From NCBI GenBank assembly GCA_001310415.1, contig BAXE01000010.1:103192-167191 (forward strand): a stretch of DNA of 64,000 nt, in the 5' to 3' direction. Positions 32,342-43,757 of this stretch are shown in pieces. Each line of letters starts with the position of its first letter. The stretch's first letter is position 1. The DNA is from Enterovibrio sp. JCM 19048 (GTDB taxonomy: Bacteria; Pseudomonadota; Gammaproteobacteria; Enterobacterales; Vibrionaceae). The translations under genes and the position numbers were made by a program. The notes below the pieces were generated by a model, which saw nothing but the letters and a program-made list of their open reading frames with translations, made no database searches and had not been told where the DNA came from.

Positions 32342-32548
32342 CTGGGCGCAACCAGTGACACCAGACCGATAAGTGCCACCACAAACAGTACGACAAACAC
32401 CAAACCGACCAGCAGATAGGCACCATACTGGTTTGCCTGAAATCCCGCTGGCGGTTTTGTCTGACTGCACGCCGAACATGGCTGCCACCACACTTTTCAC
32501 CACGCCAAGCAAGCCGACTTTTTCTTCCTGTTGCTCCTTATCCTGCAT
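32338..32548 (-). CDS. DUF2970 small membrane protein (two compensating frame losses)
   Basis: Once two lost bases are restored (GGGG and TTTT, near 32444 and 32440), the minus strand encodes about 70 residues: polar MQDKEQQEEKVG, then VVKSVVAAMFGVQSDK, the DUF2970 core, and a single hydrophobic helix GAYLLVGLVFVVLFVVALIG near the C-terminus. Family members usually have the same AAxFGVQS motif. Function unknown. Uncorrected, the helix is lost and the frame runs into dam. Its stop codon overlaps dam's stop on the opposite strand. Confidence 0.8.
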
Positions 32549-32760
32549 CCCGTATCCCGTTTTGTTTGCTCTCTCCGAAGCTTAGTCCAGCCCCGTGGCA
32601 TCAGCTGCATGGGCGTCAATTTTCCCCGGTTATGGTTTGAATCAAAGGATCTGATAAGACAGGGGCGAGCCAATCGGTAGAATTGCGCCGAATTTTCGGG
32701 TAATGACGATACCCCAATCACCGGCCGGTCGTTTGGGCATATCTACAGTGAGGCTATAGG

Positions 32761-33435
32761 ATGAAGGATTTTCTCATTGCACCGTCGATCCTCTCGGCGG
32801 ATTTCGCACGTTTAGGTGAAGACGTAGAAAAAGTACTGGCAGCAGGCGCTGATGTGGTGCACTTCGATGTCATGGATAACCACTATGTACCTAACCTCAC
32901 GTTCGGTGCGCCTATCTGTAAAGCGCTGCGTGATTACGGCATTACTGCGCCGATCGATGTCCACCTGATGGTGAAACCGGTTGACCGTATCATTCCGGAT
33001 TTTGCCAAAGCCGGTGCAACCATGATCACCTTCCACGCGGAAGCCAGTGAGCACATCGACCGCAGCCTGCAATTGATCAAAGAGCATGGCTGTCAGGCGG
33101 GTCTGGTATTTAACCCTGCGACCCCGCTGCATTATTTAGATCACGTGATGGACAAGCTGGACATGATCCTTTTGATGTCCGTTAACCCGGGCTTTGGTGG
33201 TCAATCGTTCATTCCTGAAACCCTGAATAAACTGCGTGAAGTGCGTCGTCGTATTGACGAGAGCGGCCGCAATATCCGCCTTGAAATCGATGGCGGCGTA
33301 AAAGTTGATAACATCCGTGAAATCGCAGAAGCGGGCGCTGACATGTTTGTGGCAGGCTCGGCTATCTTCGGTCAGCCTGACTACAAAGCAGTGATCGACG
33401 AAATGCGTGCGGAACTGAGCAAAGTAGGAAAATAA
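32761..33435 (+). CDS. rpe: ribulose-phosphate 3-epimerase
   Basis: Interconverts ribulose-5-phosphate and xylulose-5-phosphate. 224 residues, TIM barrel; [16 protein letters not shown] at the start, [16 protein letters not shown] (signature with metal ligands), [23 protein letters not shown] and EIDGGV near the phosphate site. Intact. It is the first of the conserved trio rpe-gph-trpS; gph starts four bases after its stop. Confidence 0.97.
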   Translation: MKDFLIAPSILSADFARLGEDVEKVLAAGADVVHFDVMDNHYVPNLTFGAPICKALRDYGITAPIDVHLMVKPVDRIIPDFAKAGATMITFHAEASEHIDRSLQLIKEHGCQAGLVFNPATPLHYLDHVMDKLDMILLMSVNPGFGGQSFIPETLNKLREVRRRIDESGRNIRLEIDGGVKVDNIREIAEAGADMFVAGSAIFGQPDYKAVIDEMRAELSKVGK

Positions 33436-33438
33436 GCC

Positions 33439-34137
33439 GTGACGGTAAACTTTGAGGCGATCAAATACATCGCGTTTGATTTGGACGGTACCCTGGTAGA
33501 CAGCGTGCCGGATCTGGCGGAAGGCATTCGCATGGCACTGGCAGACAATAACCTGCACACAGTTACCGATGACGAAGTGCGTCACTGGATTGGTAACGGC
33601 GCAGAAATCATGCTGAAACGCGCCCTGAGCCAGAGCGTTACCATCAAGGCGGATATCGACCAGGCGCTGTACGAAAACGTGCGCGAGCGTTTTGATTTCC
33701 ACTATGCCAACAACGGCCATGGCAAGACCATCGTTTACCCTGGCGTAAAAGAAACCCTGGCAACACTGAAAGCAGCGGGTTACACCCTGGGTATCGTGAC
33801 CAACAAGCCGTATCAGTTTGTCCCGGAAATCCTGGCGGATCTCAATCTGGCACAGTACTTCACTGACGTGATTGGCGGCGATTCACTGCCAACCAACAAG
33901 CCACATCCGGAAGGTCTGTTCAGCCTGCGCGACAAGCACGGCCTGAGCGACGAAAACATGCTGATGGTGGGGGATTCGAAAAACGATATCCTTGCCGCGA
34001 AAAATGCAGGTTTTGCTTCAGTAGGCCTGACATACGGATATAACTATGGTGAGCCAATCAGCGACAGCGCACCGGAGTTTGTGGCTGACCACTTCAACCA
34101 GCTATTAACGGTTCTCAGCACCGAAAAAACAGCGTAA
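33439..34137 (+). CDS. gph: phosphoglycolate phosphatase
   Basis: HAD-superfamily phosphatase clearing 2-phosphoglycolate from DNA repair. 232 residues; motif I FDLDGTLVDS (nucleophile Asp near residue 13), motif II IVTNKP, motif III Lys in NKPHPEG and motif IV MVGDSKNDILAAKNAG. Starts at GTG 33439, directly behind rpe. Intact; normal length. Confidence 0.95.
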   Translation: MTVNFEAIKYIAFDLDGTLVDSVPDLAEGIRMALADNNLHTVTDDEVRHWIGNGAEIMLKRALSQSVTIKADIDQALYENVRERFDFHYANNGHGKTIVYPGVKETLATLKAAGYTLGIVTNKPYQFVPEILADLNLAQYFTDVIGGDSLPTNKPHPEGLFSLRDKHGLSDENMLMVGDSKNDILAAKNAGFASVGLTYGYNYGEPISDSAPEFVADHFNQLLTVLSTEKTA

Positions 34138-34142
34138 ATTAA

Positions 34143-35230
<1,088 letters not shown>

Positions 35231-35248
35231 GTCCTCTCTGAATTTCCC

Positions 35249-35278
35249 AAAAAAGCAGCGATGTGTCGCTGCTTTTTT
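35249..35278 (+). terminator. terminator of rpe-gph-trpS
   Basis: 13-base perfect stem AAAAAAGCAGCGA / TCGCTGCTTTTTT with a TGTG loop. Confidence 0.95.
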
Positions 35279-35480
35279 CGTCTGTCGATTGGGTTAATAG
35301 ACGATTTCATAATGTGTTGAAGAGCTGATCTGGCGCTGGTTTTTGCTTTACACCGGCTGTCCAGAAATGGCGAATTCACTGAATTATCACGGAATTGACA
35401 TCCCTGTTTCTGGAGGGTTTGTAAGGTTTAAGTCTTCACTTGCAAATTTTATATTCCGCACCAGTAAACAAGGACAGCAC

Positions 35481-38288
35481 ATGAAGACCCTAACATGGAG
35501 CCCGGTGGCTCTTGCACTTGCCATGGCACTGCCTGCAAGCGCAGAGATTTTGATCACCGAATATGTTGAAGCTCGTCTAACAACAAAGCCATAGAACTGA
35601 CTAACACTGGCACCTCATCAGCATCGCTGGATGACCTCTCGCTCAAGATCTCTTTTAATTCCAACACAACCTACGGCGCGACGATTCCACTGTCTGGCTC
35701 ACTGGCTGCCGGTGAAAGTTATGTCCTCGCCAACAGCAATTCCCCGCAGCTCTCGGCCATTGCCCAGCAGACATCAAGTTCGCTGACCTTCAACGGCAAT
35801 GATGCGGTTGCCTTGCTCGACAGTAGCGACAATGTACTCGACAGCCTGGGGCAATTGGGCAACAACAGCAATTTTGCGCAGAACGTTACTTTGCGACGAA
35901 TCGACGGCAGTACAGGCCGCACCGACCCAACCACTGACTTTGATGCGTCTGCCGAGTGGCAATCTTTTGCGACAGACACCTTTGATGGCCTCGGCTGCAG
36001 TGGCGTAGAAGCCTGTGACGGCAATGGCGGTGGGGGTAACACCTTTAGCTGTGAAGGTGAAACACTCACGCCTACCTACGCGATTCAGGCAGTGGTGAGC
36101 GCAGTCCACTGGTACCGGAAGGCAGCTTTGAAGCTGATGGCACTTACTACACCGAGGGCGTAGTTACCGCTGTTACCACCAGTCTCTACAAAGGCTTCTG
36201 GCTGCAAGACGCAACCGGTGATGGGGATACATCAACCTCTGACGGTCTGTTTGTTTACACCGGCAGTGCGCCGGATGGCATTGAACCCGGCATGCAGGTT
36301 TGTGTCGCCGGTACAGTGAAAGAGTATTTCAACCTGACTGAGCTTGATGCTTCCGCCAAACAGTGGGAAGTCATTGATACTGTCGGTGAGCTTGCCGCGA
36401 CGGAGCTAGAGGTTGAAGAGGGCGAAACCCTGGATGATGCCTTGAGCGTTATGAGGGCATGAAAGTGCGCCTGACCCAGGACAGTGCGCTGGTGGTGACC
36501 CGCAACTTCGGCTTTGACTACGATGCCTTCCGCAACAACATGGTGTTGTCACACCAGACGCCAAACGTCAAACCTACCCAGCTGTATATCGCAGGTTCTG
36601 ATGAAGCGGCCGCGTTGGCCTCCGCCAATGATGCCAACCAGCTCTTTATCGAAACCGACCAAAAAGCACCGGATGGCGTGGTGCCATACTTCCCTGGGCT
36701 GGATGCCGATCAGGGCTACATCCGCATCGGCGATACCATCACCAACATGGAAGGCGTGATAGGTTACAGCTTCAGTGATTACCGTCTGGTGGTAACCAAC
36801 GAGCTGGTGGCCGGGGACTTTGTCCGCGAAGAAGACCGCACCGCAGCGCCACAGGATTTTGCGGGCACCAACCTCAAAGTGGCGAGCTTCAATGTGCTCA
36901 ATTACTTCACCAGCGCCAGTGCGATTGGCGGGGATTTAAATATTACCTGCGCCGATCAGAATGATGCTGACAATGGCAGCTGTAACCGTGGTACCCAGGA
37001 TGCAGCTGAGTTTGAACTTCAGCGGGCGAAAATCGTCAATGCCCTCACCGCCATGAACGCGGATATCGTCGGCTTGATGGAAATCGAAAACAACGGCTTT
37101 GGTGAAAACGGCGCGTTGGCCAATCTGGTGACAGAGCTGAACGCCCAGTTTGCGGATGACGCAGATCACTACACCTATATCACCCCGGCCATGGCTGATT
37201 TGGCAGAAGGTGCATTCCTTGGTACTGACGCGATACAAGTGGCATTGATCTACCGTCCTGCGAGGGTCGGGCTGAAAGGGGAGGCGGTCGTCGTCCGCAT
37301 GCCTGAACAGCACATCAGTGGTGACAGCCCTGGCGGTGAGACCCGCCAGCTGGACAAATACCAGCGTGACAGCCTGATGCAGACCTTTAGTCTGGCTCGG
37401 GGAGAAGCGTTGACAGTGGCCGTCAGCCACTTCAAATCCAAAGGCTCAGGCTGCTATGAAGACTGGGTTGCCGGTGAGTTTGATGATGATCCGGCAGACT
37501 TGCAGGGACGTTGTAATGAATTCCGTGTCTCGGCCGCTGAAACCCTCGGCAATGCCCTTGCTGACGTAAAAGGCGATGTGATTGCACTGGGGGATTTCAA
37601 TGCCTACGCGCAGGAAGACCCAATGCGTGTATTAACCGATTACGACGCAGCGAGTGCTGAGCGCAAGATTGTGACTGCCGCGGGCACCTCAATTGCGGGC
37701 GTGACCTTGGATGATACCGCTCGGGAGGTTGGCAATGGCTTTGGCTACATTAACCTTGCGGGTTTCGCGCTGGGTGACGATGCCTTCTCATACTCCTTCG
37801 ACGGTGAGCTTGGCAGCCTCGACCATGCAGTCGGTAATACCAGTGTTCTGGAGAAAGTCACGGGCGTGGAAGACTGGCATATCAACGCGGTGGAAAGCAC
37901 GTTGTTTGAATATTCCAGCCGCTTTACCGGCGATCTGGTGAAATCCACCAACCCGTATTCTTCGTCGGATCATGATCCTGTGGTCATCAGCCTCAACTAT
38001 CCGGACAAACCGCAGAAATTCAAACTGCGTTTTAAAAACAAAACCTTTTTCTGGGTGCAGCCGACGGTGAACGGCTATGCGGATAAATTCCGCCCTTGGC
38101 TGAGAGGCTTTGGCAACCGTAAATACGATCAGGACAGCGGCTTCTTCTCACGACTTGGCGTCCAGTACGGAGATTCCGTGGAAATCGGGTACCGGATTTG
38201 GGGGCTGTTTGAGATCCCTTGTGGCACCACAACCCTGGATACCAATACCCGGGCGGTGCTGCGTGGCTGGCAATGCACGCTGAAGTGA
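35481..38288 (+). CDS. xds: extracellular nuclease, Xds/ExeM type (three frameshifts)
   Basis: A secreted nuclease of about 936 residues. Signal peptide MKTLTWSPVALALAMALPAS, cleaved after A-S-A; lamin-tail domain (EILITEYVE, then NNKAIELTNTG ... LGQLGNNSNF), a central OB-like domain (TTSLYKGFWLQDATGDGDTS), and an endonuclease/exonuclease/phosphatase domain (VASFNVLNYF, GLMEIENNGF, VSHFKSKGSGC, ALGDFNAYAQED, SSDHDPVVISL). Breaks near 35572, 36092 and 36444 are each one G short. V. cholerae has its Xds gene near trpS; there it degrades extracellular DNA. The last 95 residues are an unassigned basic domain with two Cys. No GlyGly-CTERM is seen. Confidence 0.87.
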
Positions 38289-38328
38289 TGCTGTAAGCGC
38301 CCACACTTCATCTTCTTATTCGCTCCGG

Positions 38329-38355
38329 ACAGGCTTCCCAGGAAGCCTGTTTTTT
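38329..38355 (+). terminator. terminator of the nuclease gene
   Basis: ACAGGCTTCC / GGAAGCCTGT hairpin followed by five more T, 40 bases after the stop. Confidence 0.87.
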
Positions 38356-38483
38356 GTGCCCGTTTAATGGGTTGCCTGCAAATTCTCGACTAAGCTTTAT
38401 GAATATCTCAATACTGAATCAAAGTGTTGATTTTGCGAATATGCGGCGGTTTTTCGTCGCCTGATACAGTTTCGGAAAGGTGC

Positions 38484-41400
38484 ATGTCGATAATCGAGTC
38501 ACTCTCGCTGTTTATTCTGCCTCCGGTCACTACCCAGCCTTTGCTGGACGGATATACCGATCCCTGGCTGCTGTTGTTGGCGGGTTTGGCAACGTTTATC
38601 GTCACCACGCTGGCCTTTTTGAACCGGCCTTTACAACAGCAGAAAATTGGGGTGCTGGAAGCGTCACCGACGCCGGTTAATGCGTTCACGCTTTCCATCG
38701 GCATGGCCATCATGGCTATGGCCAATGTTGTCTCTTCAACGTCGTATCAGGGGTTGGGCTTTCATCCCGGGTTCGTTGCCATTCCTTTGGTGATCACTTT
38801 TGCTCTCAACTTTTTTGCCCTGCGCATGGTGGCTTTTGAAGTCAATCCGCCGGTCAAAATCTTTATTGCAAGCACTTTGGTGTCGGTTGCCTTGCTGCTG
38901 CAGACCCTGTTTGCCTTTGCCAGCATCAACAAAGTCGCGATTGTTGAGTTTGATGCCGCATTGTTCTCTCTCACCGTCGGCGGAATTGCTTTGCTGGTGA
39001 CGTTGGCCGTTTGGACCCGCTTTTCCGACAAGAAGCGGGCCAGCTGGGAGCGTAACGTTTCCGGCGCCTTGATCAGCGGGTTAAGCATTGCACTGGCACT
39101 GTTGCTCAGCGCGCTGATGACAAGAAATTCGCTGATGCTGACGCTGCAACCTGCCCGCGAAAGTGATTTCTTTTTTGCCGCCCATGATGCTCTCCTGACG
39201 CTAATCTATGCGTTCGTTTTTACCGTCGCCTTCAGCCAACTGGCGAATGGCCTGTTGCGGATGCGGGTCAGAAACCAGGAGCTGTTGGAGGGGGAGAGCA
39301 AGCTGAACCTGATCCTGCACACCTCAACAGAAGCCATTGTCGCCATTGATGCCAAAGGCACCATCACTTTCTTCAACCGGGCAGCCGAAGAGATGTTTGG
39401 CTGGGACGCTTCAGAAGCGATGGGAAAAAATGTCCGCATCCTTGTGACAGACGAGCACCAGCACCGCCACGACATGTACATCCACAACTACATTGAACGC
39501 CGCGCGACATCTGTGGTGGACACTGTGCGGGAAGTAACGGGGAAGCGGAAAGATGGCACCTATCTTCCCGTCCGGCTCTCGATTGGTCACCACGATAATT
39601 CGGGCGAGCACGAGTTTGTCGGCATCATCTCTGACATTTCAGAACAGCGGAATATGGCCTGGGCACTGCGTGAAAATGCCAAACAATACCGCTCTCTGGT
39701 AGCAAACCTGCCGTGTATGGCATTTCGTGAGATGACCGGTGCGACCCGGCATATTGTCTATATCAGTGAAGCGGCAAAATTTATGACTGGATACAGTGCC
39801 TCAGTGCTGACCGGTGAAAATGGCGTCTCCCACTTCACAGACCGCATCCACAAGGCTGATACTTCTCAATACCGACAGGTGCGTGAAGTGGCATCCCGGC
39901 GAAACGGACGTTATGACTGTGAGTACCGTTTTATGACCCGGGATGATGAGCAAAAGTGGTTTTGGGAAATCGGCCATACCTACCGGGCGGAGGATGGCAG
40001 TACCTGGATAGACGGCATTATTCTGGATATCACCGAAAAACGGGAAGCCGAAGAGGATCTGGAGGAGAAAATACGCCTGGCAGAAAAGGCCTCCCAGTCA
40101 AAAGCCTCTTTCCTTGCAACATGAGTTACGAATTCCGCTCGCCCATGAACTCGATTCTTGGCCTGACGGAAGTGCTGATCAGCGATGAAGTGGACGCATC
40201 ACGCCGCCATCATCTGGAAGTGATCCGTGAATCAGGTAACAGCCTGCTCAAGCTTATTAACGATATCCTCGACACTTCCAAACTGGAAAGCCAGTCACTG
40301 CCGCTGGATGTGTCTGAATTTTCATTGGTACAGCTTTGTCGCCAGATTGAGTTGTATCCCGTGAAACCGTCCAGACGCGGGATTTGCACGTCAGCCTCAA
40401 CTATGACGACACCCTTTGGGAACAATATGTCGGGGATTCCCGGCGCATAAAGCAGCTTTTGCAGAACATGATGCGCAGTGCGTTGACCAAAACTGAAAGC
40501 GGCTATGTTGCACTTCATGTGCTGCCGATGAATGACATGGTGCGGTTTGCGGTGGCGAGTTTTTCCACGGTCGCGCGCGATGAGGACGATGAAGCGGGTG
40601 CCAAAACCGGGCAGACATTGTCAGCGACGCTTATCACCCAGCTTATCGAACTGATGAGCGGTCACCTGTGGTTTGACGGTGAAACGGTCAACAATTCGGT
40701 GGTCTACGCCGACCTTCCCCTGATCCCAGCCCAAAGTACCAATAAAATCCGTGAAGACAGGGTGGTTCATTATGCCTTGCCCCCCTTGAAGTGCTGGTGA
40801 TCGATGATGTGCAGCGCAACCAGCAGGAGCTGAGGGATATGCTGCTGCGTCAGGGCGTTAAAGTGCTCACCTTTACCAACATCGAATCGGCGGAGGATGT
40901 ACTGAAAACCCAGCCGGTGGATGTGGTATTCCTGGATGCTTACCTGGATGAGAAGCTGTATCCGTCACCCGACACATTGCGTAACTGGGCAGCTCAATGC
41001 CGCGACGATCCGTTGACCGTCGTTGCCATGAAGCTCACTGCGGATCCCAAACCTGAAGATGATTGGCTCAGACAGGGATTCAACCAGGTTATCGACAAGC
41101 CCTTTGTACGTGACGATGTGTTCAGCATGCTGGCACGATCCTGTTGTGGTGAAGAAAATCCGCGGGTCACTGTCATGCCAACACCGAGTAATGAGAAAGA
41201 ATATTTCGATGATGCCTGGGCATTCCAGCACTGGCCGACGACGGAAATCCTGCTCAGCGTGATCCGGGAGTTCAGGGTGAACTATCTCGACTTACCCCAA
41301 GCGGTAGGCCGCATGCTGCTGGAGCAGCCAGAAGCGCTTGGCTATGAACTTAAATCGGCAGCAGATGCGGCGCACAGCATCGGCTTCCAATGCATCGAGC

Positions 41401-41813
41401 TGGAGCTGCTGAAAATTCTGGGGTATGTCGAAGCCGGTGACGTTGTCAAGGCGGAGTCGCGTTTGTCTGAGCTGGAAAAATGCCTGCAGGCGACATTCGA
41501 TTGTGCGCTGGCTTACCTTGGGGTCAGGGAGCATGAGCTGGAAGAGGAAGCACAGGCTATCCAGCTTCCGCCTGACGTGTTTGAACGTAAAACCGAGTTG
41601 TTTGTCAGCAAGCTATCTGACGGACAGTACGACGATAAACTCTACCGCGAACTGGTACCGATGATGGCGCGTTTTGTCGCGCCACCTCTGTTGGGTGAGT
41701 TTGTGGAAGCGGTGGAAAACTTTGATCTCGATGAAGCATATCGACTGATTCTTACTGTGATGGAGCAGATGCCCACATCACAGAATACGGGAGTGCAAGG
41801 CTATGGCGTATAA
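38484..41813 (+). CDS. degenerate membrane hybrid histidine kinase with receiver and HPt-like domains (three frameshifts)
   Basis: About 1110 residues after repairing lost bases near 40118, 40357 and 40780. Order: seven or so hydrophobic segments (residues 25-260), two PAS domains (about 275-395 and 400-530), a HisKA helix, HATPase-like region, receiver (about 770-890), HPt-like bundle (about 915-1020) and a C-terminal helical tail. HisKA reads FLANMSYEFRSPMN: the phospho-His is Tyr (codon TAC at 40127). The N-box reads MMRSALTKTE, no DxGxG is found, and the G2 box is KTGQTL. The HPt motif is GYELKSAADAAHSIG, Tyr again at the His place. The receiver keeps VIDD, FLDAY and DKPF. Start ATG follows GGAAAGG. 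It overlaps the next gene by 11 bases. Confidence 0.85.
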
Positions 41814-42770
41814 AGTGTTGGTGGTGGATGATGAACCGAGCAACCTGCATGTCATGCGGACGATTTTGCAGGACCAGTACACCCTGATCTTTGCCAAAAA
41901 TGGCGAACGTGCCATTGAGCTGGCTTCGCAGCAACGTCCTGATCTTATCTTGCTGGATATTATGATGCCGGGCATGAACGGCTATGAAGTGTGTCGCGCA
42001 CTGAAAAATGAAAAAGGGCTGTCCCACATCCCGGTGATCATTGTCTCGGCACTTGATGAATACCAGAGTGAAGTGGAAGGGCTGAAAAGCGGGGCGGCAG
42101 ATTTTCTCATCAAACCCGTTTCACCTGAGCTGGTGAAAAGCCGGGTCGCTAACCTGCTGGGCGAAGCCCGTGCCAACATCATGCGTGAAAACTACCAGAT
42201 GGTGATGAACCAGATTTCGGCGGTCGCGGCGTTGAAGAACAATGACGTAGAGGTCGCGACGCCGCGCATAGCAGAGCTTTGCGAGTGGCTGTCGTTGAAA
42301 TACGGCCTGACCAGAAGTAAATCAGAGGACATTTGTCTGGCCTATCCGCTCTGCAGTATTGGGCAACTCTGGGAAGATGAAGAGGACAAGACCAGTGCAG
42401 AAAGCCGCAGCCTTTTGCTGCTTTCTGAAGCCACCAAAGGGTTTGCCAGTGTGGCTGTGACCTTGCTGACCTACAAAACACCCGTTGGGACGGTTCTGGT
42501 TTTCCCGAAATCCAGGGGGATAAAATTCCTGAAGAGTGCCGGGTGGTGACCTTGGCGGAGGCGCTGGACAGTGAAATAGAGCAGCGCACAGGCAGTATCG
42601 AAGAGCGCGTGCTGGCTGCGATAGAAGCCTTGACCCTGACGGCAGGTACATTGGCCGACCCACGCCTAATACACATCATCGACGAAAACAGTGAAGAGCT
42701 TTGCCAGCGTTACTTTGAGTGGCTGGGCTCCCCCTGGCCTACGCCTATCCTGCCTACCAGTGACTACTGA
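41803..42770 (+). CDS. response regulator with degenerate HD-GYP domain (one frameshift)
   Basis: About 322 residues. Residues 1-125 are an intact receiver: VLVVDDEPSN, LLDIMMPGMNGYE with the acceptor Asp, IIVSALDE and FLIKPV. Residues about 135-320 align with HD-GYP phosphodiesterases, but the metal ligands are gone: the HD pair in PLHDIGK is PLCSIGQ (residues 184-185), the HH before the GYP loop is KT (TYKTPRWDGSGFP), and the ALAD aspartate region reads TLAEALDS. CCCC read CCC at 42481 splits the gene inside that loop. Probably a receiver-controlled non-enzymatic protein. Overlaps the hybrid kinase gene, so they are one transcription unit. Confidence 0.83.
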
Positions 42771-42837
42771 TGCAGCCATAGTCACCCTGTGGTAGCATTT
42801 GCGCCCAGTCCCGCTGTTGCTGTGCGGGAAGGACGCT

Positions 42838-43425
42838 ATGGGACCGACAGTGCTGCTAATTATCGATAACTACGACTCGTTCACGTACAACCTGTACCAG
42901 TATTTTTGTCAGTTGGGCGCAGAGGTTGAAGTGCATCGCAACGATGCCATTACCATCGCCGACATTGAAGCGATGGCGCCCAGCCACCTGGTGATTTCCC
43001 CAGGCCCCTGTACCCCGGATGATGCAGGGATCTCCCTTGAGGTTATCGAACATTTCGCGGGAAAACTGCCTATCCTCGGTGTTTGTCTCGGCCATCAGGC
43101 GATGGCGCAGGTGTTCGGTGCGAATGTGGTTCGTGCGAGGCAAGTGATGCACGGCAAAACCAGTCCGGTGATCCACAGGGATGTCGGTGTATTCCGTGGG
43201 CTCAACAATCCACTGACGGTGACCCGTTATCATTCGCTGGTGGTAGAAGCCGCCTCATTGCCTGATTGTTTTGAAGTCACAGCCTGGACAGAGCGTGACG
43301 GACAGTTTGACGAAATCATGGGTATCCGCCATAAAACGCTGGCACTTGAAGGGGTGCAGTTCCATCCGGAAAGTATCCTTACCGAGCAGGGTCATGCACT
43401 GCTGAATAACTTTCTGACCGCCTGA
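42838..43425 (+). CDS. pabA: anthranilate/para-aminobenzoate synthase glutamine amidotransferase subunit
   Basis: Provides ammonia from glutamine for aminodeoxychorismate synthesis in the folate pathway. About 195 residues, class I amidotransferase: [18 protein letters not shown] at the start, [12 protein letters not shown] (oxyanion), [11 protein letters not shown] with the nucleophile Cys near residue 83, and [11 protein letters not shown] with the catalytic His-Glu. ATG at 42838 has GGAAGGA in good position; a GTG at 42850 is also possible. Placed before argD as in V. cholerae, so pabA is preferred over trpG. Confidence 0.92.
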   Translation: MGPTVLLIIDNYDSFTYNLYQYFCQLGAEVEVHRNDAITIADIEAMAPSHLVISPGPCTPDDAGISLEVIEHFAGKLPILGVCLGHQAMAQVFGANVVRARQVMHGKTSPVIHRDVGVFRGLNNPLTVTRYHSLVVEAASLPDCFEVTAWTERDGQFDEIMGIRHKTLALEGVQFHPESILTEQGHALLNNFLTA

Positions 43426-43757
43426 ATACCCGCTTTGTCATTCTGGCTCTCACCGTATTTCCCAGCGGTGAAAGCCGATCTGTATCACTCTTTTTACATT
43501 TTCAACATCTCTCAAACCCTCATCCCACAGTGAAAGCTTATTCACTCGAATCAGCCCGCCAAAGTTTTATTTCCCTCCAGGAAAGACACTCTTACCGCTT
43601 GTAGTATTAATAAGTTGGGCGTAATTACGCATAACTATGGCATGCGGGTGAATTTCCCTGATGCAAACAGATTGGGATTTAAAATTTTCTGCTATTGATG
43701 TGGTTAATGAAATGTAAATACTATGCTTATAGCAGGATCGACAGAAGGATATGAGCG
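43426..43757. other. pabA-argD intergenic region with a 12-bp palindrome
   Basis: 332 bases without a gene. A perfect palindrome GCGTAATTACGC lies at 43619-43630, about 130 bases before argD. A weak -10-like TATGCT sits near 43721. I do not see a clear pair of ARG boxes. No terminator with a T run is evident after pabA. Confidence 0.45.

Noticed and set aside
40127..40129. H to Y in HisKA as a lone sequencing error (CAC read TAC)
   Set aside because: Errors elsewhere in the window are indels, not substitutions, and the ATP-binding boxes and the HPt His are missing as well.
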